In this document: positions 13,825 through 22,077 of the stretch, piece after piece
Layout: each line of letters begins with the position of its first letter
Numbering within the stretch: position 1 is the stretch's first letter
NCBI GenBank assembly: GCA_900552555.1
Contig: URZW01000021.1
Coordinates: 1 to 27,209, forward strand
Reading direction: 5' to 3'
Length of the DNA: 27,209 nucleotides
Source: an uncultured Clostridium sp.
Lineage (GTDB): Bacteria > Bacillota > Clostridia > TANB77 > CAG-508
Made by a program: the position numbers and the translations under genes
The notes under the pieces: generated by a model
Database searches by the model: none
What the model was told of the DNA's origin: nothing
Seen by the model: the letters and a program-made list of their open reading frames with translations, nothing else

Positions 13825-16002
13825 TTACAAAAATAATTTTTTTAATTCGTTTTCTTGAGTATTACACCATTCTTTAAACATTTTTTCTATTTCTGTAAAT
13901 TCTTCATCAATTATTGGTTTTCCCATTCTATCAACAATCATATTATAATCAGCATCTAATTTATATTTTTTCTCAAAATATTTTATTCTTTTTGACGTTT
14001 TTACTTCATATCCAACTTTTTTGATATCTTTAATAAAAATATCATAATTATTATTTATTAATTCGTCTAATCTTTCTTTTGGTGGTTTATATGCAATAAT
14101 AATTGTTGTATTAACCCCTGTATCTGCAAATACATTTGATGGCAAATCAAATAATGCTACAATTCTCATTTTATTTATTAACCATTCTCTTGCAGCATTC
14201 CACTTGTCCACTGACGCTAATGAATTTGACAAAATAATTCCCATTCGTCCATTCTCTCCTAATATTCTATAGGCATTTTCCAAGAATACTAATCCTAAAT
14301 CAAGTGAATTTCCATCTTTTGCAATATTCCACAATTCGTAATTCTCTATTACTTTTCTATCATAATCTGTTTTAATTTCGTATTTTCTTCCGTCACCAAA
14401 AGGTGGATTAGTTAAAACAATATCAAATTTTTTTAATTTTGTATCATTAGCCCAATTATCCCAATTCCCATTTTTATGTAATTTATTGTCTAAATCTACT
14501 ATTTCACCTCTTGAATTAAACTTATATAGAACAGAACCCTTATCTGAAACCCACTCCAAATGAGAATTTCCATCTCCATTTAATAACATATTTAGCTGTG
14601 CTAATGTAATCATCTGTTCATCATTATCCATACCATATAAATTTTCATCATTTAATTTTGATCCAGAATATTTATAAGCTTCTGCCAAAAAATCAGCTAT
14701 TCCGACTGTTGGATCAATTATAGTTTCATTTCTCTTAGGATTTACTATATTTACAATAAAGTCAATAATTGGCAATGGAGTTACAAATTGCCCTTTTTCT
14801 GCTTTTGAAAAAGCACTTGCAAATTGGTAAAATACTAATTGATATAAATCATTTTCTTCTGAAAGAATAAAACTATAATCTTGGAATTGCCTAACTATTT
14901 CACTAATAACATGAATATGTGATTCTTTAGTCCATGATATTGTTTCTTCGTCATTTTCTTTTAATATATATTTATATTTATCAGATGCATCATCATATAA
15001 TTTTCTCATTCTTCTTATAAAATTTTGTATATCCGGGTCAGACAATTTTATAAAATTTCTTTCTATATCGTTTATATAGAAAAATAATTCAAATTTTTTT
15101 TCTTCTATTTCTTTCTCATAAAATTCCAGTTTTCTTCTTTCTTCTTCTTTTATACTCTCGTAACTTCTTTTTTCATCAAATATTTTTAAAGCTAATATTT
15201 GAATAAGAATTTCATATCCTCTTTCATTATCTAATGAATTTGCTTCCATGACTTTTAATATAGATGCAATGCTATCTTTTAATTGAGTTGTAGCCGCTCC
15301 AGATATTCTATCCAATTCATCTACAGTTCTATTACTTCTATCTATTGCTTTATATTCTACTTTTCTAAGAATTTGTTCAAAATTAGGTAATGAATTATAT
15401 GCATCTGGTAATTCAAGTGATAAATCTTTAGTAGTACTTTTATCACCTTTCTTATTCAAAGTTTCATTAAATCTTAATATATTTTCACCTTTTTTTCTAA
15501 ATATATATAGTTTTTCAGTATCATAAAGAATTCCTAATGCATAATTTTGTTCTATTTCTTTTATTGCAGGTTTTAATTGTTGATTATACACAACTTCTAT
15601 GTTTTTTGAATATTCATTCTTGAATTCTATTACAATCAATATATTTTTTCTTATCCAATCTAATTCCTCTTGGCTATTTTCTTCATGAAATTTTTTATAA
15701 TGCTTAAACCAATCTGCACTTCTAAATATTGCCGCATCAAACTTTATAGGTGCAGAGTTTTTGTTTCCTTTAGGTAAGCAAACTTCTACACCTATAAAAT
15801 CCTTATTATACATACCACTGTTTATCAATGCATATATAAACTGCCATTTATAATATTCTTCATTTTTTTTATTATTTTTTGTTTTTATAACGCAAGTTTT
15901 ATTTATTTCTAAATTCACAGGAACAATTGCTTCAATCTCATTTTTATTGTAGTATTCTTTATCAAATTCCTCTTTTTTATCACTAAAACTATATATTTCC
16001 AT
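13825..16002 (-). CDS. Nuclease-methylase fusion subunit of a BcgI-like restriction-modification system
   Basis: This is a 725-residue protein. The N-terminal part (about 1-180) resembles the type I R-protein N-terminal PD-(D/E)XK nuclease: Asp89 in KFDA, Glu126-X-Lys128 in VIEFKNE, then YNQQLKP. The N6-adenine methylase part follows: KGQFVTPLP (403-411), SAM motif I as DPTVGIADFL (430-439; differs from the usual DPACGSGGFL but keeps Asp, Pro and Gly), YGMDNDEQM, and catalytic NPPF (532-535). Only an S-like subunit follows and there is no separate HsdR, matching the BcgI (type IIB) layout in which one subunit cuts and methylates. AGGTGG precedes the ATG. It protects the host and degrades unmodified DNA. 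Confidence 0.85.
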   Translation of the reverse strand: MEIYSFSDKKEEFDKEYYNKNEIEAIVPVNLEINKTCVIKTKNNKKNEEYYKWQFIYALINSGMYNKDFIGVEVCLPKGNKNSAPIKFDAAIFRSADWFKHYKKFHEENSQEELDWIRKNILIVIEFKNEYSKNIEVVYNQQLKPAIKEIEQNYALGILYDTEKLYIFRKKGENILRFNETLNKKGDKSTTKDLSLELPDAYNSLPNFEQILRKVEYKAIDRSNRTVDELDRISGAATTQLKDSIASILKVMEANSLDNERGYEILIQILALKIFDEKRSYESIKEEERRKLEFYEKEIEEKKFELFFYINDIERNFIKLSDPDIQNFIRRMRKLYDDASDKYKYILKENDEETISWTKESHIHVISEIVRQFQDYSFILSEENDLYQLVFYQFASAFSKAEKGQFVTPLPIIDFIVNIVNPKRNETIIDPTVGIADFLAEAYKYSGSKLNDENLYGMDNDEQMITLAQLNMLLNGDGNSHLEWVSDKGSVLYKFNSRGEIVDLDNKLHKNGNWDNWANDTKLKKFDIVLTNPPFGDGRKYEIKTDYDRKVIENYELWNIAKDGNSLDLGLVFLENAYRILGENGRMGIILSNSLASVDKWNAAREWLINKMRIVALFDLPSNVFADTGVNTTIIIAYKPPKERLDELINNNYDIFIKDIKKVGYEVKTSKRIKYFEKKYKLDADYNMIVDRMGKPIIDEEFTEIEKMFKEWCNTQENELKKLFL

Positions 16003-16081
16003 TTTGTTCCACCTACCTCTAGAATTATTTTAAACTAATTTACTTTTTAAATCAATATATATTTATTAATATTTTATAATT

Positions 16082-16122
16082 TAATATTATTGTAATATTA
16101 TCGTAATATTATTGTAATATTA
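16082..16122. repeat. 11-bp direct repeats (3.7 copies)
   Basis: The units TAATATTATTG (16082-16092), TAATATTATCG (16093-16103), TAATATTATTG (16104-16114) and TAATATTA (16115-16122) are consecutive. The period of 11 bp places them on one face of the helix. They lie between the winged-helix replication-type gene and the restriction-modification promoter, so they may be iterons of a replication origin or regulator sites. Confidence 0.7.
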
Positions 16123-16160
16123 ATTTTCATATTTTAATTTTGAAGTATTTTTTATTGTAT

Positions 16161-17111
16161 TTAATCTGTAACTAAACATACAATCTCCACCTTTTCATCC
16201 AAATACTTCCTAACATAATCAACACAACAATCCAAACAAACAACCTTAACTTTTGCATCTGAAGTCAAATCATCAGACGATAAAAAATTAATATAATCCA
16301 TAAAATAAAAATTCGCAAAAGGCATATAAAAAATATAAATATAAACATTATTTTCCTTAATATAATAATTATCAAAAAAACTCTTATATTTTAGAGATAC
16401 TAATTTATCCTCAAAAATATCATGCAATCTATCATTCATAAAATTTTCATCCTTAATAATGCTAAAAACTTTCCATGTTTCTTTATTATATGGGACAATA
16501 TAAGATTCTTCATATCTAATCTCATTAAATTTAGGTTTATACAAATATGTATTATCTTCTGTAAAAATAATCAATCCATGAAATTTACTTTTATTTCTAT
16601 CCATCTCCTTATCTATGTACTTTAATTCTCTTGGAGTAATATCTTTATGAAGAAAATAAACAATATAAGATCTTTTATAAAAATCATCAAGACTTTCATT
16701 CCATTTTTTCTCTTCTCTAGACATAACGCCTACATATCGATTACCTTTTTGGGTATAAGTATTAACATCACACTTCCAACTAGCTTCAAAATACCATCCA
16801 CAACTTTTTACTTTGCAAGCAATATCGCTAATTCGTTCCATTCTTTTTTTATAATTTTCATTTCTGTTGATATTTCGATATCCTATTCCAATTTGATTTA
16901 AATAATGTTTTCCTTTTCTGCTCACCACTACTTTTCCATATAATCGTTCAATCATATCACCTTTAGCTAAACTTGCTAATCTATTTTTGTAATAATATTC
17001 TGATTGATATAATAGTTTTACATTTTCATTTGTAATACTTCCATATTCAGCTAAGAACAATATTAATTCTATATCTCTATCTCTTAAACATACTCTCTTT
17101 TCTTTTTCCAC
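16161..17111 (-). CDS. Replication-relaxation-like winged-helix protein
   Basis: This is a 316-residue protein. The N-terminal 70 residues form a winged helix of the replication-relaxation type (RDRDIELILFLAEYGSITNENV, LLYQ, then RLASLAKGDMIERL with a beta wing VVVSRKGKHYL). The following region (about 85-316) is an alpha/beta domain (GWYFEASWKCDVNT, GLIIFTEDN, YIYIFYMPF, VKVVCLDCC) that may be a degenerate nuclease-like fold. The start is GTG at 17111 with GGAGG 8 bases before it. It lies between a long hairpin (17167-17208) and 11-bp repeats (16082-16122), so a role in element replication or its control is plausible. The family assignment rests mainly on the N-terminus. Confidence 0.6.
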   Translation of the reverse strand: MEKEKRVCLRDRDIELILFLAEYGSITNENVKLLYQSEYYYKNRLASLAKGDMIERLYGKVVVSRKGKHYLNQIGIGYRNINRNENYKKRMERISDIACKVKSCGWYFEASWKCDVNTYTQKGNRYVGVMSREEKKWNESLDDFYKRSYIVYFLHKDITPRELKYIDKEMDRNKSKFHGLIIFTEDNTYLYKPKFNEIRYEESYIVPYNKETWKVFSIIKDENFMNDRLHDIFEDKLVSLKYKSFFDNYYIKENNVYIYIFYMPFANFYFMDYINFLSSDDLTSDAKVKVVCLDCCVDYVRKYLDEKVEIVCLVTD

Positions 17112-17166
17112 TTAAATCACCTCCATCCTTTTTGTCATTTCTACCTATCTTCCTACTTTCTTCTAT

Positions 17167-17208
17167 GCGAATGAAGACACAAGATTACCATCTTGTGCCT
17201 CCATTCGC
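17167..17208 (-). repeat. Long perfect-pairing hairpin (19-bp stem, 4-base loop)
   Basis: Arms 17167-17185 and 17190-17208 pair over 19 bases. The two differences are G-U pairs when read as minus-strand RNA and A-C mismatches on the other strand, which argues for selection as RNA or as one specific DNA strand. No T-run follows, so it is not an ordinary terminator. It sits in the leader of the winged-helix gene, inside the replication module. The rest of 17112-17367 shows no gene. Confidence 0.75.
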
Positions 17209-17367
17209 CTTTCATTCATTTATGTATTTTTTTGTGTCTTACTCCTTACCTATGTACAACTTAAAGTTTTTTTAAATTGGCATTTTTCTTTTATTTTTAA
17301 ATGCTTTTATCAAAATATCAAAGTGTGATTTTTCAAAAGCTTAAAAAGTATGACTGATTGTATATTT

Positions 17368-18009
17368 TTAGAACTGTAAATAATCACACTTTCCTTCAAA
17401 ATATTCTTCAGGTTTTAGACCACTTACTTTTTGAATATTTCTTTTTTCTCCAATAAATATTTTTATATAATTTTCTCTGTCATTAATTCCTTCTAACATA
17501 TAACTTACAAAATTTATGTTGTCATCTGTAATTAATCCACCATAAACAAATCCATTAAAGATATATCTTAAATCTCTATTGTCAATATCCCAGTTATCTC
17601 TTGGCACACTTACTTGAACTCTAATGATAACTTCTTTGTTTTGAAATAATCCCTTGTATTTTTCTCCAATTACTTGGCAAGTTCTTTCTAATCTTTTGTT
17701 GTTATAGGGTGTTCTAACTGGTGGTAATAATTCATAAATTTTAAGTTTTAAAATTTCATCTGAATATTCATATTCATACTCGCTAATCCCATCTTCTGTT
17801 CCTGGTAGTGGGTAATCTGGTAACATTGGTTGTCTAACTTTTATACATTGATATATTGAGTTTCTAAAAAGCTCTGTTTTATATAAAATTTGATAAATAT
17901 TCTGCTCATTCAAATTATCATTTATAAATTCTTTTGCAATAGTAATAAAATCTTTAAGTCTTTTTCTAAAGTTTTCTTTATCGTAAATTACTACTTTTCT
18001 TTCTAACAT
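17368..18009 (-). CDS. RusA-like Holliday junction resolvase family protein
   Basis: This is a 213-residue protein. The C-terminal half carries the RusA-like pattern: NWDIDNRDLRYIFNGF (acidic residues and Asn, about residues 138-153) followed by LITDDNINFVSYM, which corresponds to the conserved DD and strand of RusA nucleases. The N-terminal 70 residues are helical and not recognised. RusA enzymes resolve Holliday junctions in phage replication modules, fitting the neighbouring loader and organizer genes. GGGAGG precedes the start by 7 bases. The segment is longer than classical RusA (about 120 residues), so it is a larger variant. Confidence 0.62.
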   Translation of the reverse strand: MLERKVVIYDKENFRKRLKDFITIAKEFINDNLNEQNIYQILYKTELFRNSIYQCIKVRQPMLPDYPLPGTEDGISEYEYEYSDEILKLKIYELLPPVRTPYNNKRLERTCQVIGEKYKGLFQNKEVIIRVQVSVPRDNWDIDNRDLRYIFNGFVYGGLITDDNINFVSYMLEGINDRENYIKIFIGEKRNIQKVSGLKPEEYFEGKCDYLQF

Positions 18010-18096
18010 TCTTTTTCCTCCCTTCTAGCTATTTTTTCATATTATCCATTCCTTAATTTATCTCCATCACTATAAATAGCTACATTGTTTTCAAAA

Positions 18097-18972
18097 TTAA
18101 TTCATTCTATAATCATTCCCCTTGCACTCCACTCTATAGCACATTTCGTATAATCTTGATATTATAGAATTCGTAGTTTCACATATTTTATTAGGTATTT
18201 TAAGTCTCTCTTCTAATTGCTCCAATTCATAATTAGTTGTAATTATAATTGGTAATTCATTTCTCATTCTTTCATTAACAATTACAAATAATTTAGATAG
18301 CATCCAATCATTCATGCTCTCCACTCCTAAATCATCTATAATTAATAAATCAACTTTTGTATATAATCTTGTTAATTCTATATCTGTATTATTTTTATAA
18401 CTCTTACTATATTTTTCTAATAATTCTGTTAATGTTCCAAATATTATTGGTATGTTTTGTTTTCTTAATTCATTGGCAATTGCTATTGATATATGTGTTT
18501 TTCCTGTTCCGTTTTTTCCAACAAATATGATTCCTGTTTTTGTATTTCTAAATCCTTTTATAAATCTTTCTGCTATATATTTCATATTTTGATTTGTTTT
18601 ATTTATTATAAAATTTTCTAATGTTTGATTTTCAAATTGTTTTGTTATAAATTCTGTTCCATAATATTGCATTACTCTTTTGTTAAGTTCTTCTCTTCTA
18701 AACTTTTCAAAATCTTCAAGTAATTGTTTTCCCTTTTCCTCTTCTAACTTATTTTGCTCTTCTATTGCTTTACTACAGTTGCATTTTTCATTTTGTAAAA
18801 AAATATGTATGCTTTGATCTATTGGATTTAAAATTCCTTTTGGCTTTAATATTTTGTTGCAATATGGACATTTTCTTTCTTTTGGAATGGATGTTTTTAT
18901 TTTATATCCCTTTTCTAATATTTCTTCTAAACTATATATAATTTTTAAATTTTCTTGGTCCTTCCCTTGCAT
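18097..18972 (-). CDS. DnaC-like helicase loader ATPase
   Basis: This is a 291-residue AAA+ protein that would load the host replicative helicase on the element's origin. An N-terminal zinc-binding region has CPYC (about residue 35) and CNC (about 64); a charged helix follows (KAIEEQNKLEEEKGKQLL). Walker A is GKNGTGKT (about 152-159), Walker B LLIIDDLG, and sensor region IITTNYELEQL. The start at 18972 has AAGGAGG 8 bases upstream, better than the GTG at 18981 that lies inside it. It overlaps the replisome organizer gene by 41 bases, indicating translational coupling. Confidence 0.9.
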   Translation of the reverse strand: MQGKDQENLKIIYSLEEILEKGYKIKTSIPKERKCPYCNKILKPKGILNPIDQSIHIFLQNEKCNCSKAIEEQNKLEEEKGKQLLEDFEKFRREELNKRVMQYYGTEFITKQFENQTLENFIINKTNQNMKYIAERFIKGFRNTKTGIIFVGKNGTGKTHISIAIANELRKQNIPIIFGTLTELLEKYSKSYKNNTDIELTRLYTKVDLLIIDDLGVESMNDWMLSKLFVIVNERMRNELPIIITTNYELEQLEERLKIPNKICETTNSIISRLYEMCYRVECKGNDYRMN

Positions 18973-19414
18973 TTTCTTCACCTCCTTTTTCTATTTTTAT
19001 TTCTTCTTTTACTTCTTTTTCTCTTTCTGTTTCCACATTTTTTGACTTTTCTGTGGATTCTTTAATCTGCTTAACCCCTTTTTCTTGTAAGTTTTGATAC
19101 TTATTCCAATTTTTAATTTTGTAACCATATTCATCTTGTATTATCATGCTATATTCCTGAAAAATATCAAGTGCTATTCTGATACTTTCCTGATTTCTAC
19201 TCATATGATGTGCTAGTGTTTCTATGCTGAAAAACTTATTTTCACTAATCTTCAAGTATCCTCCAGATTCGCAATTTGCTGCTATTGTTAAACAATTAAT
19301 AAAAATTACAATAAGTCTATCTCCATCTTTTCTTCTTTTAATTTCTTTGACTTTTTCATTATCAAAAAAATTATTGTAAAACTTAAACCAATATCGTTTT
19401 CCTCCTTTCGGCAT
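18932..19414 (-). CDS. Phage replisome organizer N-terminal domain protein (DnaD-like)
   Basis: This is a 160-residue protein. It opens with KRYWFKFYNNFFDNEKVKEI, the typical beginning of the phage replisome organizer domain (Phage_rep_org_N), and continues as a winged helix (residues about 10-115, with SIETLAHHMSRNQESIRIAL as recognition-type segment). The last 45 residues are highly charged and probably unstructured. It probably binds the origin and recruits the following helicase loader, with which it overlaps. GAGGTG precedes the ATG by 5 bases. The C-terminal DnaD2 domain found in longer homologues is absent. Confidence 0.82.
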   Translation of the reverse strand: MPKGGKRYWFKFYNNFFDNEKVKEIKRRKDGDRLIVIFINCLTIAANCESGGYLKISENKFFSIETLAHHMSRNQESIRIALDIFQEYSMIIQDEYGYKIKNWNKYQNLQEKGVKQIKESTEKSKNVETEREKEVKEEIKIEKGGEENAREGPRKFKNYI

Positions 19415-19431
19415 ATACTCACCTCTTTTTT

Positions 19432-19683
19432 CTAAAAATCCTTAAAGCTGTACTTTTTCTTTTCTTCAGCTTTTGGCTTTGCTTCTTCCAGACTATCTTG
19501 TATATACTTGTCTAGAATTTCTTTTGTAAATAATGTTTTAGATTCAATTTTGTAATATGGTATTTTCTTCTCTCTTACTAGTTTTCTGATTAACCAATAT
19601 GATATTCCTAAATATTGTGCTGCTTCTGCAGAATCTAAAACTCTTTTTTCTTTTGTGTTTGAATTTAAATTCTCATTTTCCAT
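19432..19683 (-). CDS. Excisionase-like helix-turn-helix protein
   Basis: This is an 83-residue DNA-binding protein of the MerR/excisionase HTH_17 type: VLDSAEAAQYLGISYWLIRK then LVREKKIPYYKIESKTLFTKEILDKYI (residues about 15-60) is the classic winged helix with the wing residue pattern. Its position as first gene of the leftward lytic-type operon, facing a cI-like gene, suggests a directionality factor for the integrase or an activator. Start 19683 has AAAGGAGG 7 bases upstream; the longer upstream frame covers the promoter. The C-terminus is Lys/Glu-rich. Confidence 0.85.
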   Translation of the reverse strand: MENENLNSNTKEKRVLDSAEAAQYLGISYWLIRKLVREKKIPYYKIESKTLFTKEILDKYIQDSLEEAKPKAEEKKKYSFKDF

Positions 19684-19708
19684 ACTATCGCCTCCTTTCT
19701 TTTTCTCA

Positions 19709-19742
19709 TTATGCGTACATAATACAATAATAATTTTATTTT
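19709..19742 (-). promoter_or_regulatory. Promoter of the excisionase-replication operon
   Basis: Minus strand: TTGCAA, a 16-base spacer and TATTAT, about 30 bases before the start at 19683. It is divergent from the XRE gene promoter. Confidence 0.65.
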
Positions 19743-19789
19743 GCAAATACTTTTTTTGAGATTTTTTTAAAATTTTTATGTTTTAAATG

Positions 19790-19830
19790 TTTACAATTAG
19801 TAATTTGTTGTGTATAATTGTTTAAAACAA
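19790..19830 (+). promoter_or_regulatory. Promoter and candidate operator of the XRE repressor gene
   Basis: -35 TTTACA (19790-19795), 17-base spacer, -10 TATAAT (19813-19818). A perfect palindrome, TTGTTT-A-AAACAA (19818-19830), overlaps the -10/+1 region and could be the repressor's own operator. AGGGGGAG follows as ribosome site. Confidence 0.78.
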
Positions 19831-19850
19831 ATAGGGGGAGTTCAATAAAA

Positions 19851-20813
19851 ATGGAGAAGTTTAATTTTGGAAATCGCTTGAAAGAGTTGCGAAAATCTGT
19901 TGGTATTACACAAGCACAGCTTGCAGATTCTTTGCATGAAAGGCGTGCCACTTTATCTAATTATGAAAATAAAAATGTCTATCCTGGATTTAATATGTTA
20001 ATAAAATTGGCTGATTATTTTCATGTTTCAGTAGATTACTTAACAGGAAGAACTGATGATTATGAGATTAATTCAGAAAAAATTGAGGATATTCTTTATT
20101 GGACAAGGATAGTCAATCCTTTGCCTTACAAAGATAATAAATATGGTATATATGCTTTATCTCAAGATACTGATATTGAATTTTACAATTTATCTGATTT
20201 AAAGAAAAAATATACTAGAATTTATCTACCTTTCTTAAAATGTGCTCCTGATTCTGAATCCCATTTAAAAGAATGTTATGAATTTCTTTCAAAATTTGGA
20301 TTTTTAGGTAGTACAGAATATAATGATAAATATATGAATTACTCTATGTTTAAAAAGCAATGTCCTGGAATTTATAAAGAAAATGGCGAATTTAATATTT
20401 CAAAAGTTGATTTGTCTGTTAATTTGCTTATGTCTAATCCGGACTTATTTAGCTTATCAAAAGAACAAAAAGAATATATGAAAAAGAATTCTCTTATGGG
20501 ATATTGCGAAACAATTTATGATGTTGAATATTTTTCTTCAGAGATGAAAACTTTAGTAACTATGTTTTTGCTTTCTAATAATGTATTTATTGCTAGAGCA
20601 AATGAAAAGATGAGAGACATTAATTTCTATTATGATAATAATTATAAAAGGAAAATTACTTTTACTTCTCTTCTTTCTTATATGTATTATGAGTTACTAG
20701 AAGACTATGTTAATGGATATTATCCGTATAAATGTAATAAATGCTGTAATTACTTTTTATCACGAGTTAAAGATAATCCACAGTTAAATCATATTTGTGA
20801 TGATTGTAAATAA
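19851..20813 (+). CDS. XRE family (cI-like) regulator with zinc-ribbon C-terminus
   Basis: This is a 320-residue protein. Residues about 5-62 form an XRE helix-turn-helix (RLKELRKSVGITQAQLADSL then RRATLSNYENKNVYPGFNML). The middle (about 80-285) is not recognised. The C-terminal end has two Cys pairs, CNKC and CDDC about 22 residues apart, resembling a zinc ribbon. By position, opposite the excisionase-replication operon, it is probably the element's repressor; the large extra domain might sense an inducer. The start at 19851 fits the HTH. It is followed at 12 bases by a kinase-like gene, so the lysogeny-side unit may reach int. Confidence 0.85.
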   Translation: MEKFNFGNRLKELRKSVGITQAQLADSLHERRATLSNYENKNVYPGFNMLIKLADYFHVSVDYLTGRTDDYEINSEKIEDILYWTRIVNPLPYKDNKYGIYALSQDTDIEFYNLSDLKKKYTRIYLPFLKCAPDSESHLKECYEFLSKFGFLGSTEYNDKYMNYSMFKKQCPGIYKENGEFNISKVDLSVNLLMSNPDLFSLSKEQKEYMKKNSLMGYCETIYDVEYFSSEMKTLVTMFLLSNNVFIARANEKMRDINFYYDNNYKRKITFTSLLSYMYYELLEDYVNGYYPYKCNKCCNYFLSRVKDNPQLNHICDDCK

Positions 20814-20825
20814 AGGAGGATCAAT

Positions 20826-21359
20826 ATGTATAATCGAATTTCTATTGTTGGTGGATCTGGTAGTGGTAAAAGTACTCTTTGTAACATTTTGTCTAAAGAA
20901 TTAAATCTTCCAGCAATCCATTTAGATGCAATCAATTTCAATTCAGATTGGGTTGAAATTGATAAAACTGAAAGAGATAAAATAATATCTGCTAAGTCTT
21001 CTGAAGATAAATGGGTTATTGATGGCAATTATAACAAAACACTTAAAGAACGATTTGAGAAAGCTGATTTAATAATTTGGCTAGATTACTCAACCTTTAC
21101 GCAATTAAAAGGAATTTTCAAAAGATTCTTCAAAACGCATAATAAAGAAAGACCTGAAATTCCTGGTTGTAAAGAACGTTTGAATTTTACTTTTATAAAA
21201 TATGTTGCTACATACAACAAAAAGAAAAGACATATAATTGTAGACACTTTGGAAAATGTTTCAAAAGATAAAATTTTAATCTTTAAAAAACAAAAAGATT
21301 TAAATAAGTGGCTTAAAGAATTTACACATAATGAAAATATATTAGATGAAATTAAATAA
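20826..21359 (+). CDS. P-loop kinase, topology modulation (FlaR-like) family
   Basis: This is a 177-residue ATP/GTP-binding protein. The P-loop is GGSGSGKST (residues 9-17), followed by HLDAINF and WVIDGNY, and DLIIWLDYST, the order typical of adenylate-kinase-like FlaR / topology modulation proteins. The family's biochemical function is poorly known; small-molecule phosphorylation is likely. AAAGGAGG precedes the ATG. It is sandwiched between the regulator and a methyltransferase with gaps of 12-13 bases, suggesting one operon. It is probably cargo rather than needed for transfer. Confidence 0.85.
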   Translation: MYNRISIVGGSGSGKSTLCNILSKELNLPAIHLDAINFNSDWVEIDKTERDKIISAKSSEDKWVIDGNYNKTLKERFEKADLIIWLDYSTFTQLKGIFKRFFKTHNKERPEIPGCKERLNFTFIKYVATYNKKKRHIIVDTLENVSKDKILIFKKQKDLNKWLKEFTHNENILDEIK

Positions 21360-21372
21360 GGAGGCATTTCCT

Positions 21373-22023
21373 ATGATAGGTAATCCGGTTAATTATGATA
21401 AAAAATACAAAGGAGAATTTCCAATTCATCCTGCCAAACTAGATTGGGATTTAAAAAGATATTTAAAGTTAATACCTGGAAAAGAAGTTTTAGATTTAGG
21501 AATTGGACAAGGAAGAAATTCAATTCCACTAGTAGAACTAGGTTATAATGTTACTGGTGTCGATTATTCTACTAAATGTTTAGAAATATGTAAAAATAAT
21601 TGTCCTGAACTAAATCTGATACACAGTGATATAAGAACTTTTCCAATTGAAAAAAATAAATATGATTTAATTTCATCAAGATGTGTATTACATTTTTTTC
21701 ATAAGGAAGATACTTATAAAACGATCAAAACTATTAAAGATGGTCTAAAAGAGAATGGCTTGGTATATATTCATGTATTTTCTTTAGAAGATCCAAAGTT
21801 ATTAAAACACACTAACTCTCAAGATTATGAAGTTTTAGAGAATAACATTTTACACAATACAATTAACGATACCTATGTTAGTTTTTTTACTAAACAAGAA
21901 ATATTAGAATTGTTTAGTGATTTTAAAACAATCTCTATTGCTGAAGAATATTGTTTAGATTTAGGTGGAGATATTCCACATTATTCAGGCATTATAAAAT
22001 ATATTGGACAGAAAATAAAATAA
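21373..22023 (+). CDS. Class I SAM-dependent methyltransferase (TehB-like)
   Basis: This is a 216-residue methyltransferase. SAM motif I is EVLDLGIGQGRNSI (about 39-52), motif II NVTGVDYS, and later IHSDIRTF and LISSRCVLHFF follow the class I order. It resembles TehB/tellurite-resistance type enzymes, but the substrate is not evident. Start 21373 has AAGGAGG 8 bases upstream, which beats the ATG at 21346 inside the kinase gene. It probably shares a transcript with the upstream kinase and the downstream integrase. Confidence 0.85.
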   Translation: MIGNPVNYDKKYKGEFPIHPAKLDWDLKRYLKLIPGKEVLDLGIGQGRNSIPLVELGYNVTGVDYSTKCLEICKNNCPELNLIHSDIRTFPIEKNKYDLISSRCVLHFFHKEDTYKTIKTIKDGLKENGLVYIHVFSLEDPKLLKHTNSQDYEVLENNILHNTINDTYVSFFTKQEILELFSDFKTISIAEEYCLDLGGDIPHYSGIIKYIGQKIK

Positions 22024-22041
22024 TAAAGTAATATATGCTTT

Positions 22042-22077
22042 CTACCACATGGAAAGGAGGTGATGCACGTGTGGTAG
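22042..22077 (+). promoter_or_regulatory. Hairpin enclosing the integrase ribosome site and start codon
   Basis: Arms CTACCACAT (22042-22050) and GTGTGGTAG (22069-22077) pair over 9 bases. The ribosome site AAAGGAGG (22053-22060) lies in the loop and the GTG start (22071-22073) lies in the 3' arm, so folding would block initiation. This may keep integrase synthesis low. Confidence 0.6.

Noticed and set aside
16082..16122. CRISPR-like array
   Set aside because: The units are 11 bp and adjacent with no spacers, and no cas gene is present.
19736..19951. Minus-strand frame of 71 codons over the regulator start
   Set aside because: It lies antisense to the XRE helix-turn-helix and the divergent promoters, with no ribosome site.
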